A stretch of DNA of 50,000 nucleotides from Alphaproteobacteria bacterium (GTDB lineage Bacteria > Pseudomonadota > Alphaproteobacteria > Caulobacterales > Aquidulcibacteraceae): positions 1 to 50,000 of the forward strand of contig JAGWZE010000012.1 in NCBI GenBank assembly GCA_018969015.1, in the 5' to 3' direction. A program made the translations under genes and the position numbers. Below, one piece after another: positions 18,027 through 29,630 of the stretch; position 1 is the stretch's first letter, and each line of letters starts with the position of its first letter. A model generated the notes under the pieces. That model did not search any database. It had not been told where the DNA came from and saw only the letters and a list, made by a program, of their open reading frames with translations.

Positions 18027-19358
18027 ATGAGTTCGACGGAGACACCGGCGGCCACGTCGCCGGGGCAGACCGAGCTGACCAAGGGGTACGTCAACTACGC
18101 CCTCGGCCTTTTGCTCGTGATCTACACGCTCAACTTCCTGGACCGGCAGATCGTCAACATCCTGGCCGAGCCGATCAAGCAGGACCTGGGCCTCTCCGAC
18201 ACGCAGCTCGGCCTCCTGACGGGCCTCGCCTTCGCGGTCGTCTATACCGTGCTCGGGATCCCGATCGCGCGCTACGCCGATCGCCCCACCGCCAACCGCG
18301 TCACGATCATCGCCATCGCGCTTTCGGTGTGGAGCGCGTTCACGGCCGTCTGCGGCCTGGCGCAGAACTTCCTGCAGCTGACGCTCGCCCGCATCGGCGT
18401 CGGCGTCGGCGAGGCCGGCTGCACGCCGCCCGCGCACGCGCTGATCTCCGACAAGGTGCCGCCGGAAAAGCGGGCCTCGGCGCTCGCCCTCTATTCGATG
18501 GGCGTGCCGCTCGGCTCGCTTCTGGGCCTCGCGCTCGGCGGCATGATCGCCGACACGCTGGGCTGGCGCTGGGGCTTCATTCTCGTCGGTCTGCCGGGCC
18601 TGCTGCTGGCGGTGATCACCGTCACGACTTTGAAGGAGCCGCGGCGCTTCGCGGCGATGCAGGCGACGATCGCGGCGGCGAAGCCATCCACGTCGTTTAC
18701 GTCTGCGCTGCGCGAGCTCGGCCGCAAGAAGGCCTATTGGAACGCCTGCTTCGCAGCGGCGGTGATCTCGTTCCTGGGCTACGGGCAGATCGCCTTTTTC
18801 GGCTCGTTTTTCGTGCGCGTGCACGGCATGCCCATCGGCGAGATCGGCCTGCTGCTCGGCCTCATGATCGGGATTTCCGGCGTGCTGGGCACCTTCATCG
18901 GCGGCCAGATCGCCGACGCCGCGGCCAAGCGCGACACCCGCGCCTACATGACGGTGCCGGCGGTGGCGCTGATCCTGGGCGCGCCGTTCTTCATTGCCGC
19001 GATGCTCTCGGACAACGCCTATCTCAGCATCGCCCTGCTCGCGATCCCGACGGCGCTCAACTCACTTTGGTACGGCCCCGTCTACGCCGCGGTGCAGAGC
19101 ATCGTGCCGCCGCGCCTGCGCGCGACGGCGGTGGCGATCATGCTCTTCGTGGTCAACATGATCGGCCTCGGCCTCGGGCCGCTGACCATGGGCATGGTGA
19201 GCGACTATTTCGCCACCACGCTGGGCTATGGCGCCGCCGAGGGCCTGCGCTGGGCGATCCTCACCACCGGCTCGGCCGGCCTGATCGCGATGACCTTCTT
19301 CCTGCTCGCGCGGCGCACGATCCGCGAGGAGCTGGAGGCCGCCAAGCACGAGACGTGA
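18027..19358 (+). CDS. MFS transporter, spinster (Spns) family
   Basis: 443 residues with about 12 membrane helices. The spinster-type signature is near the N-terminus: YTLNFLDRQIVNILAEPIKQ, LGLSDTQLGLLTGLAFAVVY, GIPIARYADR and ARIGVGVGEAGCTPPAHALI. Eukaryotic and bacterial relatives move lysophospholipids, sphingolipids or organic acids, so the substrate here is unknown. A strong ribosome-binding site GGGAGGAG precedes the ATG. The gene stands alone. Confidence 0.92.
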   Translation: MSSTETPAATSPGQTELTKGYVNYALGLLLVIYTLNFLDRQIVNILAEPIKQDLGLSDTQLGLLTGLAFAVVYTVLGIPIARYADRPTANRVTIIAIALSVWSAFTAVCGLAQNFLQLTLARIGVGVGEAGCTPPAHALISDKVPPEKRASALALYSMGVPLGSLLGLALGGMIADTLGWRWGFILVGLPGLLLAVITVTTLKEPRRFAAMQATIAAAKPSTSFTSALRELGRKKAYWNACFAAAVISFLGYGQIAFFGSFFVRVHGMPIGEIGLLLGLMIGISGVLGTFIGGQIADAAAKRDTRAYMTVPAVALILGAPFFIAAMLSDNAYLSIALLAIPTALNSLWYGPVYAAVQSIVPPRLRATAVAIMLFVVNMIGLGLGPLTMGMVSDYFATTLGYGAAEGLRWAILTTGSAGLIAMTFFLLARRTIREELEAAKHET

Positions 19359-19391
19359 GGGCGCACGCTTCCCGAGACCCGCAGTTCTTCG

Positions 19392-19484
19392 CCCGTCATC
19401 CTCGACCGAGCACAGCGAGGTCGGGGATCCAGACCGGGGCACACGCCTGGATCCCGACGCGCCTCCGGCGCGCCGAGGATGACG
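19392..19484. repeat. Palindromic intergenic repeat, family B, copy 2
   Basis: CCCGTCATCCTCG ... CGAGGATGACGG with inner GGGGATCCAG and CTGGATCCC arms. It has the same plan as 4972-5072 and lies between the MFS gene and purB, where it may act as a transcript-end hairpin. Confidence 0.82.
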
Positions 19485-19552
19485 GACGGGTGGAGGTGGA
19501 CGCATTCCCGCCCGGAATTGACGCCGCCGCCTGAAACGCCCATTCCAGCGGC

Positions 19553-20860
<1,308 letters not shown>

Positions 20861-20880
20861 GGGTCACCGCTTGCTGCAGC

Positions 20881-20990
20881 CCTCCCCCAGCGGGGGAGGG
20901 TTGGGAGGGGGAGATCAGCGCGACCTCGACAAAACGCGTTGCGCACGAGGCGCCCTCTCCCCTGGCCCCTCCCCGCTGGGGAGGGGAACG
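20881..20990. repeat. Palindromic intergenic repeat, C-like (GGGGAGGG type)
   Basis: Two hairpins, CCTCCCCCAG-CGGGGGAGG at the left and CCCCTCCCCGCTGGGGAGGGG at the right, joined by about 60 bp. The plan is that of the element at 5684-5803 although the sequence differs. It fills the gap between the convergent purB and DUF1476 genes and could terminate both. Confidence 0.75.
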
Positions 20991-21034
20991 CGGCCGATAA
21001 GCACGCGTCGTAAGCCGCGCAGACGAACGCGCCC

Positions 21035-21358
21035 TTACGTCCCCGCCTTCACCTGCGCGCGCGCTTCGTCCAGCAGCTCGGCCATGCGGGCGCGGATCTG
21101 GTGGTCGCTCTGCGCGACGTTCGCCGCATCGAGATCGCCGCGGATTTTGCGGAACACGTCGTCGTCGCCGGCTTCCTCGAAGTCCGCCATGACGACGGTC
21201 TTGGCGTAGGCGTCCGCCGCCTCGCCGCTCTTGCCCATCAGACCCGCGGCCCAGAGGCCGAGAAGCTTGTTGCGCCGCGCGACGGCTTTGAATTCCAGCT
21301 CCTGGTCGAGCTCGAACTTCTTTTCCTGGGCGCGTTCGCGATCGTCAAATCCGCTCAT
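21035..21358 (-). CDS. DUF1476 protein, zeta-type inhibitor of F1-ATPase
   Basis: 107 residues, matching the alphaproteobacterial zeta subunit. It begins MSGFDDRERAQEKKFELDQE, the inhibitory N-terminal region, followed by EFKAVARRNKLLGLWAAGLMG, a four-helix core and the acidic DFEEAGDDDVFRKIRGDL. In Paracoccus the zeta protein inserts its N-terminus into F1 and blocks ATP hydrolysis by ATP synthase. In many alphaproteobacteria the gene stands next to purC, as here. It diverges from purC over 280 bp. Confidence 0.93.
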   Translation of the reverse strand: MSGFDDRERAQEKKFELDQELEFKAVARRNKLLGLWAAGLMGKSGEAADAYAKTVVMADFEEAGDDDVFRKIRGDLDAANVAQSDHQIRARMAELLDEARAQVKAGT

Positions 21359-21638
21359 GGGACTCCTCTTCGGCGCTGGGCTTAGTCGGGCCGGCGCGGC
21401 AAATCAATGCGGCGCGCCGCGCGCTGGCGGCGAGTTGATCGCCCCACCCGTTCGAGGCCGCCGCGGCCGCTCCCGGTGACAGCCCTGCGCCCTGGCGCCG
21501 CCAACATTGTGACGCGAACGGGCTTCATCTAAGGTGCGGGAACGGCCTGAGGGCCCGCGATTCCCACATTCTGACGCGCTCCCGCGTGTCTTGACCTCCC
21601 TCGCCCGCCAAGGCGCATGGGGTCATTCGGAGGACAAG

Positions 21639-22391
21639 ATGTCCACTCGGCGGAAGAAAATCTACGAAGGCAAAGCAAAGATCCTGTACGAAGGCCCCGA
21701 GCCCGGCACGATCATTCAGCACTTCAAAGATGATGCGACCGCCTTCAACGCCCAAAAGAAAGCAATTCTTGAGGGCAAGGGCGTGGTCAACAATCAGATC
21801 TCCGCCTTCATTATGCAAAATCTGAACGCGATTGGCGTTCAGACGCATTTCATCAAGCGGGTGAACATGCGCGAGCAGCTCGTCCGCGAGGTCGAGATGA
21901 TTCCGCTCGAGGTGGTCTGCCGAAACGTGGCCGCCGGGTCGATCAGCCAAAGGCTGGGCCTTACGGAAGGCGCACCGCTGCCGCGCTCGATCATCGAGTT
22001 CTATTACAAGTCCGACGCCCTGGGTGACCCGATGGTCGCCGAAGAGCACATCACCGCCTTCAACTGGGCTTCGACCCAGGAGATCGACGACGTGATGGCG
22101 CTCACGCTGCGCGTGAACGACTACCTGCACGGCATGTTCGGCGCGGTCGGCATCCGCCTGATCGATTTCAAGCTCGAGTTCGGCCGCCTCTACGAAGGCG
22201 ACATGGTCCGCACCGTCATCGCCGACGAAATCAGCCCGGACAGCTGCCGTCTGTGGGACGTGCAAACCAACGAAAAGATGGACAAAGACCGCTTCCGCCG
22301 GGACCTCGGCAACGTCACCGAGGCCTATACCGAAGTGGCGCGCCGTCTCGGCATCCTCAAGGCGGCGGGTGCGGGCGAGTCGGTGCACTGA
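21639..22391 (+). CDS. purC: Phosphoribosylaminoimidazole-succinocarboxamide synthase
   Basis: 250 residues. The start ATG at 21639 follows the ribosome-binding site CGGAGGA and gives [20 protein letters not shown], the standard PurC N-terminus. Further marks are [49 protein letters not shown] and [11 protein letters not shown]. The enzyme joins aspartate to CAIR using ATP. The frame is open to 21534, but the extension has no family similarity. Codon use is less extremely GC-rich in the first 60 codons than elsewhere. Confidence 0.98.
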   Translation: MSTRRKKIYEGKAKILYEGPEPGTIIQHFKDDATAFNAQKKAILEGKGVVNNQISAFIMQNLNAIGVQTHFIKRVNMREQLVREVEMIPLEVVCRNVAAGSISQRLGLTEGAPLPRSIIEFYYKSDALGDPMVAEEHITAFNWASTQEIDDVMALTLRVNDYLHGMFGAVGIRLIDFKLEFGRLYEGDMVRTVIADEISPDSCRLWDVQTNEKMDKDRFRRDLGNVTEAYTEVARRLGILKAAGAGESVH

Positions 22392-22516
22392 GCGTGCACC
22401 GGCGCCACGCTCTGTGGCCGACATGCAAGAGTCGCTTGGCGCGACGACCGGACAGGCCTACCTGAGAGAGATGGACGGCGTGTCATCTCGGCGCGCGCGG
22501 GGTTAGGGGGTCCGTC

Positions 22517-22759
22517 ATGAAGGCGATCGTCACCGTTGGGCTGCGGCCTGGCGTTCTGGACACGCAGGGCAAGGCCGTCGCCAGCGCGCTCAAGGGGCTC
22601 GGCTTCGGCGACGTCGAATCCGCCCGCGTCGGCAAGATCATCGAACTCGACATTCCCGGCCTCGACCCGGCCACGGCCGAAGCCCAGGTGCGTGACATGT
22701 GCGAGAAGCTCCTCGCGAACACCGTCATCGAGAGCTACCGGATCGAGCTCGCGCCTTAA
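22517..22759 (+). CDS. purS: Phosphoribosylformylglycinamidine synthase subunit PurS
   Basis: 80 residues: MKAIVTVGLRPGVLDTQGKA, VGKIIELDIPG and CEKLLANTVIESYRIE are typical. PurS is the small scaffold that joins PurQ and the small PurL in the three-part FGAM synthase. It lies 125 bp after purC, and 81 bp separate it from purQ. purL is not in the window, so it must be further downstream or elsewhere. Confidence 0.97.
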   Translation: MKAIVTVGLRPGVLDTQGKAVASALKGLGFGDVESARVGKIIELDIPGLDPATAEAQVRDMCEKLLANTVIESYRIELAP

Positions 22760-22840
22760 GCGCGCAGCGGCGGCGACGGATGGCGCACATGGGGCGCGCG
22801 CCATCTTCCGCCGTCCGACGATGCGGTCTATGACGGGCGC

Positions 22841-23503
22841 ATGAAAACCGCCGTCATCGTTTTTCCCGGCTCGAATTGCGATCGCGACGCGGCCGACGCG
22901 CTCGCCCGCGTCACCGGCGCCCGCCCGCACATGGTCTGGCATGCGGATACGCACCTGCCGGACGGCGTCGACCTCGTCGTTCTGCCGGGCGGCTTTTCCT
23001 ATGGCGACTACCTCCGCGCCGGCGCGATGAGCGCGCGCGCCCCCATCATGCAGGCCGTGCGCGCACATGCGGATCGCGGCGGCCTCGTGCTCGGCGTGTG
23101 CAACGGCTTCCAGATCCTGACCGAAGCGGGCCTCCTGCCCGGCGCGCTCATGCGCAACGCCGGCATGCGCTTCGTGTGCCGCCCGGTGCGGCTCGCCATC
23201 GCCAACGCGAACACGCCGTTCACGCGCGCCTACCGTGACGTGCGCGAAACCACCATCCCGATCGCCCATGCCGACGGCCGCTACTATGCGGACGACGCCA
23301 CGCTCGACCAGCTCGAAGGCGACGGCCAGGTGGTGCTGCGCTATCTCGACAACCCCAACGGGTCCGCGCGCGACATTGCGGGCATCGTCAACGCCCGCGG
23401 CAACGTCATGGGCATGATGCCCCACCCCGAGCGCGAATCCGATCCGACGCTCGGGCGTTTGGGCGGATGGCCGATTTTCCAGAGCATCGCCGAGGCGGCC
23501 TGA
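22841..23503 (+). CDS. purQ: Phosphoribosylformylglycinamidine synthase subunit PurQ (glutaminase)
   Basis: 220 residues of class I glutamine amidotransferase. The nucleophile elbow is [20 protein letters not shown] with the catalytic Cys near residue 87, and the His-Glu pair is in [12 protein letters not shown]. The N-terminus [20 protein letters not shown] and [16 protein letters not shown] are PurQ-specific. It delivers ammonia from glutamine to PurL. Confidence 0.98.
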   Translation: MKTAVIVFPGSNCDRDAADALARVTGARPHMVWHADTHLPDGVDLVVLPGGFSYGDYLRAGAMSARAPIMQAVRAHADRGGLVLGVCNGFQILTEAGLLPGALMRNAGMRFVCRPVRLAIANANTPFTRAYRDVRETTIPIAHADGRYYADDATLDQLEGDGQVVLRYLDNPNGSARDIAGIVNARGNVMGMMPHPERESDPTLGRLGGWPIFQSIAEAA

Positions 23504-23533
23504 CCGCTGGCGACCGAACCTAAGAGGAACGAC

Positions 23534-23911
23534 ATGGGCTTCGATGACGAGGTCGACGCCGCGCGCGAGCGGCTGAAAGCGGCGATCCAGCAGGATGACG
23601 GCGACGGGTTCGACGACATCGAGGCGCTGCAGAAGCTGCTGCCGGAGCTGAAGCGCAAGATCCAGAGCCGCCGGCTCACCTTCCAGCTCGGCGCGGACGA
23701 GGACGAAACCGCGATCGAAGTGGTGCACACGCCCACCGACGACGTGCTCGGCTTCATCTACGCCGAGGACGGCGAGTACGTCTTCGAGAGCAATCTCGAG
23801 GACTATTTCGACGACTTCGTCGACGACGACGCCCAGAGCTTCGTGAGCCGCCTGTACGAGACGCTGCGCGCGGACCTGCCGAAGTACGAGGTCGAGCAGC
23901 AGGGCGGGTAA
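23534..23911 (+). CDS. Acidic hypothetical protein
   Basis: 125 residues, very acidic. The N-terminal half is helical (MGFDDEVDAARERLKAAIQQ, ALQKLLPELKRKIQ). The middle looks like a beta sheet (RLTFQLGADEDETAIEVVHT, GFIYAEDGEYVFES). An acidic patch NLEDYFDDFVDDDA precedes a final helix. It follows purQ by 30 nt on the same strand with a good GAGG-type ribosome-binding site, so it is likely co-transcribed. I do not recognise the family. Confidence 0.7.
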   Translation: MGFDDEVDAARERLKAAIQQDDGDGFDDIEALQKLLPELKRKIQSRRLTFQLGADEDETAIEVVHTPTDDVLGFIYAEDGEYVFESNLEDYFDDFVDDDAQSFVSRLYETLRADLPKYEVEQQGG

Positions 23912-23915
23912 AGGG

Positions 23916-23936
23916 CCGGCGCGCGCGGCGCGCCGG
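23916..23936. terminator. Hairpin after the acidic protein gene
   Basis: CCGGCGCGC-GCG-GCGCGCCGG is a perfect 9-bp stem beginning 5 nt after the stop codon at 23911. No T-tract follows, so it is at best a weak intrinsic terminator. Confidence 0.5.
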
Positions 23937-23968
23937 TTCCATAGGTTTCGTTCCAACGGCTCCGTCTT

Positions 23969-23995
23969 CCTCGCCGCGTCGAAAGCGCGGCGGGG
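23969..23995. terminator. Hairpin between convergent genes
   Basis: CCTCGCCGCG-TCGAAAG-CGCGGCGGGG forms a 10-bp stem with one G-U pair. It lies 20 nt beyond the minus-strand DUF2383 stop codon and downstream of the plus-strand purine run, so it may end transcription from both sides. No clear T-tract is present. Confidence 0.45.
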
Positions 23996-24014
23996 ATACG
24001 GGATACTTCGGGCG

Positions 24015-24548
24015 TCAGCTCATCCCGGACATTCCGGCGCCGGAGCGATCGTCGCCGCCGCCTTTGCCGGCGCCGTGATGCACCGTTTCGATCATGTGCT
24101 TGAGCGTGCTCCAGCGGTCGTGGTCCATCCGGACCCGACGCTCCACGTCGCGCACGTAGCTTACGATCTCCCCGCCGCCGCCGTTCTTCGCGAGGTCGTC
24201 GAGTTCGTCCTGGAACGATTTGAGCAAACGATCCTCGCCGCGCTCCACTTCCTTGATCGCGGCGTCTGTGTCGTCTTCGAACAGCGCGCGCAGATTGAGG
24301 AACAAGCGGTGCGCGCCGGCCGTTACCGAGCCGTCCTCTTTCGGATCGCCGCCGAGCCGGGCGACGCGCGCCTGCATTTCGTGCGCGAGTTCGCGGCGTT
24401 CGCGCGCCAGCGCGCGAAACTGGGATTCGATCTCGCCGGACTTCGCGACCTTGGCCGCTTCGTCGTAGCCGTTGGCGCTGTCGATCACGTGCATCGTCAG
24501 CTTCTTCAGGCTGCGCGCGGCGACGTCGTTGGGGGCGTTCATGCTCAT
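24015..24548 (-). CDS. DUF2383 / PA2169-family four-helix-bundle protein
   Basis: 177 residues from the ATG at 24548, which has a GAGG box 6 nt upstream. The pattern is ferritin-like without metal ligands: SLKKLTMHVIDSANGYDEAA, IESQFRALARERRELAHEMQ, FLNLRALFEDDTDAAIKEVE and DRLLKSFQDELDDLAKNGGG. The C-terminus is Gly/Ser/Met-rich. Members of this family are frequent general-stress genes, though their action is unknown. An EcfG-like promoter stands upstream (24582-24606), which fits that role. Confidence 0.85.
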   Translation of the reverse strand: MSMNAPNDVAARSLKKLTMHVIDSANGYDEAAKVAKSGEIESQFRALARERRELAHEMQARVARLGGDPKEDGSVTAGAHRLFLNLRALFEDDTDAAIKEVERGEDRLLKSFQDELDDLAKNGGGGEIVSYVRDVERRVRMDHDRWSTLKHMIETVHHGAGKGGGDDRSGAGMSGMS

Positions 24549-24581
24549 CGGAGACCTCGCATGTCGGTGGTGAGCGCGATC

Positions 24582-24606
24582 AACGCCGGCTGACCGCTGC
24601 GGTTTC
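24582..24606 (-). promoter_or_regulatory. EcfG-type promoter (one mismatch) for the DUF2383 gene
   Basis: Read on the minus strand the site is GAAAC (24606-24602), 16 nt, CGTT (24585-24582). The alphaproteobacterial EcfG consensus is GGAAC-N16/17-CGTT, so there is one mismatch. The expected transcription start would lie about 25-30 nt before the ATG at 24548. Confidence 0.55.
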
Positions 24607-24644
24607 GCCGCGCCGCAGCGCCACAGCGCGCCCGAGAGCGAACG

Positions 24645-24669
24645 GGAACCCATTCATCCAGCGTGCATT
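24645..24669 (+). promoter_or_regulatory. EcfG-type promoter (one mismatch) for the glycosyltransferase operon
   Basis: GGAAC (24645-24649), 16 nt, CATT (24666-24669): a full -35 element and one mismatch in the -10 element of the EcfG consensus. It lies 35 nt before the ATG at 24704 and is back-to-back with the DUF2383 promoter. Confidence 0.5.
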
Positions 24670-24703
24670 TTCCCAACGACCAGGCGCTCCCCGCAGCGCC
24701 GAA

Positions 24704-25921
24704 ATGATCCATCCTCGGAGATGCGCCTTGCATGAACCGCCATCGGCGCGGACCGCGTCCGTCGCCCAACGCCGCGCCGCGCGCAAAGACCTGCTCGTCT
24801 GCTTTTCCCATCTGCGATGGGATTTCGTCTTCCAGCGGCCGCAACACCTCTTGAGCCGCGCGGCGACGACCTACGACGTCCTCTTTTTCGAGGAGCCGAT
24901 GTTCGACGACGTGGCGCGACCGGTGCTGCGCCAGCGTGCGGCGGGCTTCGGCGTGCGCGTCGCGACCCCGATCCTGCCCTCGCGTCTGTCCCGCGCCGAA
25001 CAGATCGAGGCCCAGCGCGCGCTGCTCGAATTCGCGTTGATCAATGCGGAAAACGAAGCCTTCCTGTTCTGGTACTACACGCCGATGGCGCTGGAGTTCA
25101 GCGGCGATTTCCCGCCGGACCTGTGCGTCTACGACTGCATGGACGAACTGTCGCTGTTCCGGAACGCGCCCGATGCGCTGACGGACCTCGAGACGGCGCT
25201 GCTCGCCCGGGCCGATCTGGTGTTCACCGGCGGACGCAGCCTCTACGAATCGAAGCGCCTGAAGCGCTCCAACGTGCACTGCTTCCCCTCGAGCGTGGAC
25301 CGCGCGCATTTCGCCAAGGCGCTCGACTACGATCTCGCCGATCCGGACGATCAGGCCCGCATCGCGCGCCCGCGCGTGGGCTTTTTCGGCGTCATCGACG
25401 AGCGCATGGATCTCGATCTCGTCGATGCGGTGGCGCAGCTGCGTCCGCAGTTGCAGTTCGTGATGCTCGGCCCCGTCGTGAAGATCGATCCGGCGACGCT
25501 GCCGCAGCGCCCGAACCTGCATTGGCTCGGCCAGAAATCCTACGATGAGCTGCCCGCCTATCTCGCCCACTGGAGCGCCGGCTTCATGCCGTTCGCCCTG
25601 AACGACGCAACGCGGTACATCAGCCCGACGAAGACGCCGGAGTTCCTCGCCGCGGGTCTGCCGCTCGTATCGACGCCCGTGGCCGACGTTGTCGAGCCGT
25701 ACGGCCGCGAGGCCCTGGTGGCGATCGCCGATCGTCCGGACGTGATGGCCGCGGAGATCGACGCGCTCCTCGCGCGGTCGAGCGACGAGCGCAGCATCTG
25801 GACCGCGCGCGCGGCGCGGCGGCTCTCGCGCATGTCGTGGGATCGCACCTGGACGGACATGGCCAAGCTCATGGACGAAGCGCTCGGAGGCGAGGACGTC
25901 GATGCGCGGGTGCGCGCGTGA
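24704..25921 (+). CDS. Glycosyltransferase, GT-B fold (family 1/4 type)
   Basis: 405 residues from the ATG at 24704. A TTG at 24728 has a better spaced GGAGA box and would drop eight residues. The N-terminal Rossmann half begins LLVCFSHLRWDFVFQRPQHL, the hallmark of the TuaH-like group, followed by DLCVYDCMDELSLF. The C-terminal half has RPRVGFFGVIDERMDLDLVD, VMLGPVVKIDP, LHWLGQKSYDELPAYLAHW and the nucleotide-binding TPEFLAAGLPLVSTPVADVV. It probably moves a sugar to a lipid or glycan acceptor in the cytoplasm. It overlaps glf by 4 nt, which suggests galactofuranose chemistry, but the donor is not certain. Confidence 0.87.
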   Translation: MIHPRRCALHEPPSARTASVAQRRAARKDLLVCFSHLRWDFVFQRPQHLLSRAATTYDVLFFEEPMFDDVARPVLRQRAAGFGVRVATPILPSRLSRAEQIEAQRALLEFALINAENEAFLFWYYTPMALEFSGDFPPDLCVYDCMDELSLFRNAPDALTDLETALLARADLVFTGGRSLYESKRLKRSNVHCFPSSVDRAHFAKALDYDLADPDDQARIARPRVGFFGVIDERMDLDLVDAVAQLRPQLQFVMLGPVVKIDPATLPQRPNLHWLGQKSYDELPAYLAHWSAGFMPFALNDATRYISPTKTPEFLAAGLPLVSTPVADVVEPYGREALVAIADRPDVMAAEIDALLARSSDERSIWTARAARRLSRMSWDRTWTDMAKLMDEALGGEDVDARVRA

Positions 25922-27045
25922 CCTTCGATTGGCTGGTCGTCGGCGCGGGATTCGCCGGCGCAACGTTCGCGGAGCGTGTCGCCTCGACGCGCAACGAGAC
26001 GGTGCTGGTCGTCGACCGGCGCCCGCATATCGGCGGCAACGCCTACGACCACTTCAATGCCGACGGCGTGCTCACGCACCTCTACGGCCCGCACATCTTC
26101 CACACCAACTCGGACACGGTGGCGGCCTATCTTTCGCGCTTCACGGCGTGGCGGCCCTACGAGCACCGCGTGCGCGCCGTCGTCGACGGCAAGCTCGTGC
26201 CGATCCCGATCAATCTCGACACGATCAACATGCTCTACGGGCTCGATCTCGACGAGGCTGGCGTCGCGGCCTTCTTCGAGGCGCGCCGCGATGCGGGCCG
26301 CGAGATCAGGACATCGGAGGATGTCGTCGTCGCCGCCGTCGGCCAGGAACTGTACGAGAAATTCTTCCGCGGCTACACGCGCAAGCAATGGGGACTCGAT
26401 CCCTCCGAGCTCGACAAGTCCGTCACCGCCCGCGTGCCCGTGCGCACCAACCGCGACGATCGCTACTTCACCGATTCCTTCCAGGCGATGCCGCGTGACG
26501 GCTACACGCAGATGTTCGCGCGCATGCTCGGCCATCCGAACATCGAGGTGCGGACGGGCCTCGATTGGCGCGATCTCCCGCCGGGCACAGGCTGGCGGCG
26601 CATGCTGTTTACCGGCGCCATCGACGAGTTTTTCGATCACCGCTTCGGCAAGCTGCCCTACCGCTCGCTGCGCTTCGAACACCGCACGCTCGACACGGCG
26701 CAGGTCCAGCCTGTCGGCGTCGTGAACTACCCGATGACGCAGGCCTACACGCGCATCACGGAGTACAAGCATCTCACCGGCCAGATCCATCCGAAGACGA
26801 CGATCACGCTCGAATATCCGTCCGCGGAGGGCGATCCCTATTACCCGATCCCGCGGCCCGCCAACGCCGCCTTGTACAAGGCGTACGAAGCGCTCGCCGA
26901 CGCGCGCGACGACGTGGTGTTCGCCGGACGCCTCGCGACGTACCGCTACTACAATATGGACCAGGTCGTGGCGCAGGCCTTGGCGATCGTCGCACGGCTG
27001 GACGCCCGCGCGCGGCAACGCCCGGCCACGACAGCCAGTTCGTAG
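25918..27045 (+). CDS. glf: UDP-galactopyranose mutase
   Basis: 375 residues from a GTG at 25918 that overlaps the upstream stop as GTGA. FAD-binding starts at once with FDWLVVGAGFAGATFAERVA. Other marks are VDRRPHIGGNAYDHFNADGV, YGPHIFHTNSD, KQWGLDPSELDKSV, RDDRYFTDSFQAMPRDGYTQ and PNIEVRTG. The enzyme interconverts UDP-galactopyranose and UDP-galactofuranose, the donor for galactofuranose-containing surface glycans. It lies between a glycosyltransferase and an exporter. Confidence 0.95.
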   Translation: MTFDWLVVGAGFAGATFAERVASTRNETVLVVDRRPHIGGNAYDHFNADGVLTHLYGPHIFHTNSDTVAAYLSRFTAWRPYEHRVRAVVDGKLVPIPINLDTINMLYGLDLDEAGVAAFFEARRDAGREIRTSEDVVVAAVGQELYEKFFRGYTRKQWGLDPSELDKSVTARVPVRTNRDDRYFTDSFQAMPRDGYTQMFARMLGHPNIEVRTGLDWRDLPPGTGWRRMLFTGAIDEFFDHRFGKLPYRSLRFEHRTLDTAQVQPVGVVNYPMTQAYTRITEYKHLTGQIHPKTTITLEYPSAEGDPYYPIPRPANAALYKAYEALADARDDVVFAGRLATYRYYNMDQVVAQALAIVARLDARARQRPATTASS

Positions 27046-27086
27046 CCTCGCCGCGGGTGCGGTCTGCATCCGACGCGGCGGACGCC

Positions 27087-28868
<1,782 letters not shown>

Positions 28869-28910
28869 CGCCTGGCGCCGCGTGCGGAGCCGGCGATGCG
28901 CTCGATCAGC

Positions 28911-29312
28911 TCAGCGCCGTCGATACGAGTCGGGAGAGCTGAGCGCGCCCGCGATCTCGCGCACCAGACCCGGCTGGCGCGAAGCGATCAGTCCCGCCAC
29001 CACCGAAACGCCCAGCGCGATCAGCGGCCGGTTGCGCACCACGTCGGCGACGAAATGCATCGGCTCGTTGTGTTCGACGACCGAAGCGACGGTGCGCTCC
29101 TCTTTTTTCTCTTTCGCCTTGTTGGCCGAATAGACCCCCGCTGCGAGGAGCGCGCCAGCGGCGACGGCGGCCACGGCGGCGCCCGCGGCGGCGTCGCCGA
29201 TCGAGGGGGACAGAAACGCAAACAGTGCAAAGCCCGCCGCCCATACGCACAGCGCCGCAGCGGCGGCGGTGGCCGCCGCCGCTGCGAGCGCCAGAGCCGT
29301 TCGCTCCATCAC
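28911..29312 (-). CDS. YqjE-like membrane protein (phage holin superfamily fold)
   Basis: 133 residues from a GTG at 29312 whose GTGA overlaps the upstream stop; an ATG follows at 29309. Two adjoining hydrophobic helices lie at about 5-35 and 38-63 (AALCVWAAGFALFAFLSPSI, AAVAAVAAGALLAAGVYSAN). A charged segment NKAKEKKEERTVASVVEHNE follows, then a third hydrophobic stretch NRPLIALGVSVVAGLIASRQ. The layout and pairing with a DUF883-like gene recall the Escherichia coli yqjD-yqjE operon, but the sequence is divergent. The EcfG promoter at 29631-29655 should drive it. Confidence 0.65.
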   Translation of the reverse strand: MMERTALALAAAAATAAAAALCVWAAGFALFAFLSPSIGDAAAGAAVAAVAAGALLAAGVYSANKAKEKKEERTVASVVEHNEPMHFVADVVRNRPLIALGVSVVAGLIASRQPGLVREIAGALSSPDSYRRR

Positions 29313-29584
29313 GAGCGACGACCCGACAGCAGCATGCCGAGCACGAGCCCGATCCCAACCGCCGTCGCGGCGGCCGTCATGGGCCGCTCGCGCATCTGGT
29401 CGCGCAGGTAACTGTCGGCCTGACGCAGGTTCTGCCGCGCCGCGCCATAGGCCTGCTGGATCTGGTCGCGCGCTTCTTCATAGCCGCGATTCATCGTGTC
29501 CTTGATCTTCCCGCGATTGCCGTTCGTGAGATCGGACGTGGACGAGGACGACGACGAGCCGGTGCTGGAGCCGAAATCGGACAT
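29309..29584 (-). CDS. YqjD/ElaB-like (DUF883-type) protein
   Basis: 91 residues. A Ser-rich N-terminus (GSSTGSSSSSSTSD) precedes a long amphipathic helix (DTMNRGYEEARDQIQQAYGA, ARQNLRQADSYLRDQMRERP) and ends in one membrane helix with a Gly motif (AAATAVGIGLVLGMLLSGRR). That is the plan of YqjD/ElaB proteins, C-tail-anchored inner membrane proteins that in Escherichia coli are RpoS-dependent and bind ribosomes in stationary phase. Ribosome binding by this homologue is inference. A perfect EcfG-type promoter lies 47 nt upstream. Confidence 0.75.
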   Translation of the reverse strand: MSDFGSSTGSSSSSSTSDLTNGNRGKIKDTMNRGYEEARDQIQQAYGAARQNLRQADSYLRDQMRERPMTAAATAVGIGLVLGMLLSGRRS

Positions 29585-29630
29585 GTGGACCCTCCTGGGT
29601 TGTCACCCCCAAGTGCGGGGCGCCGGCGTC

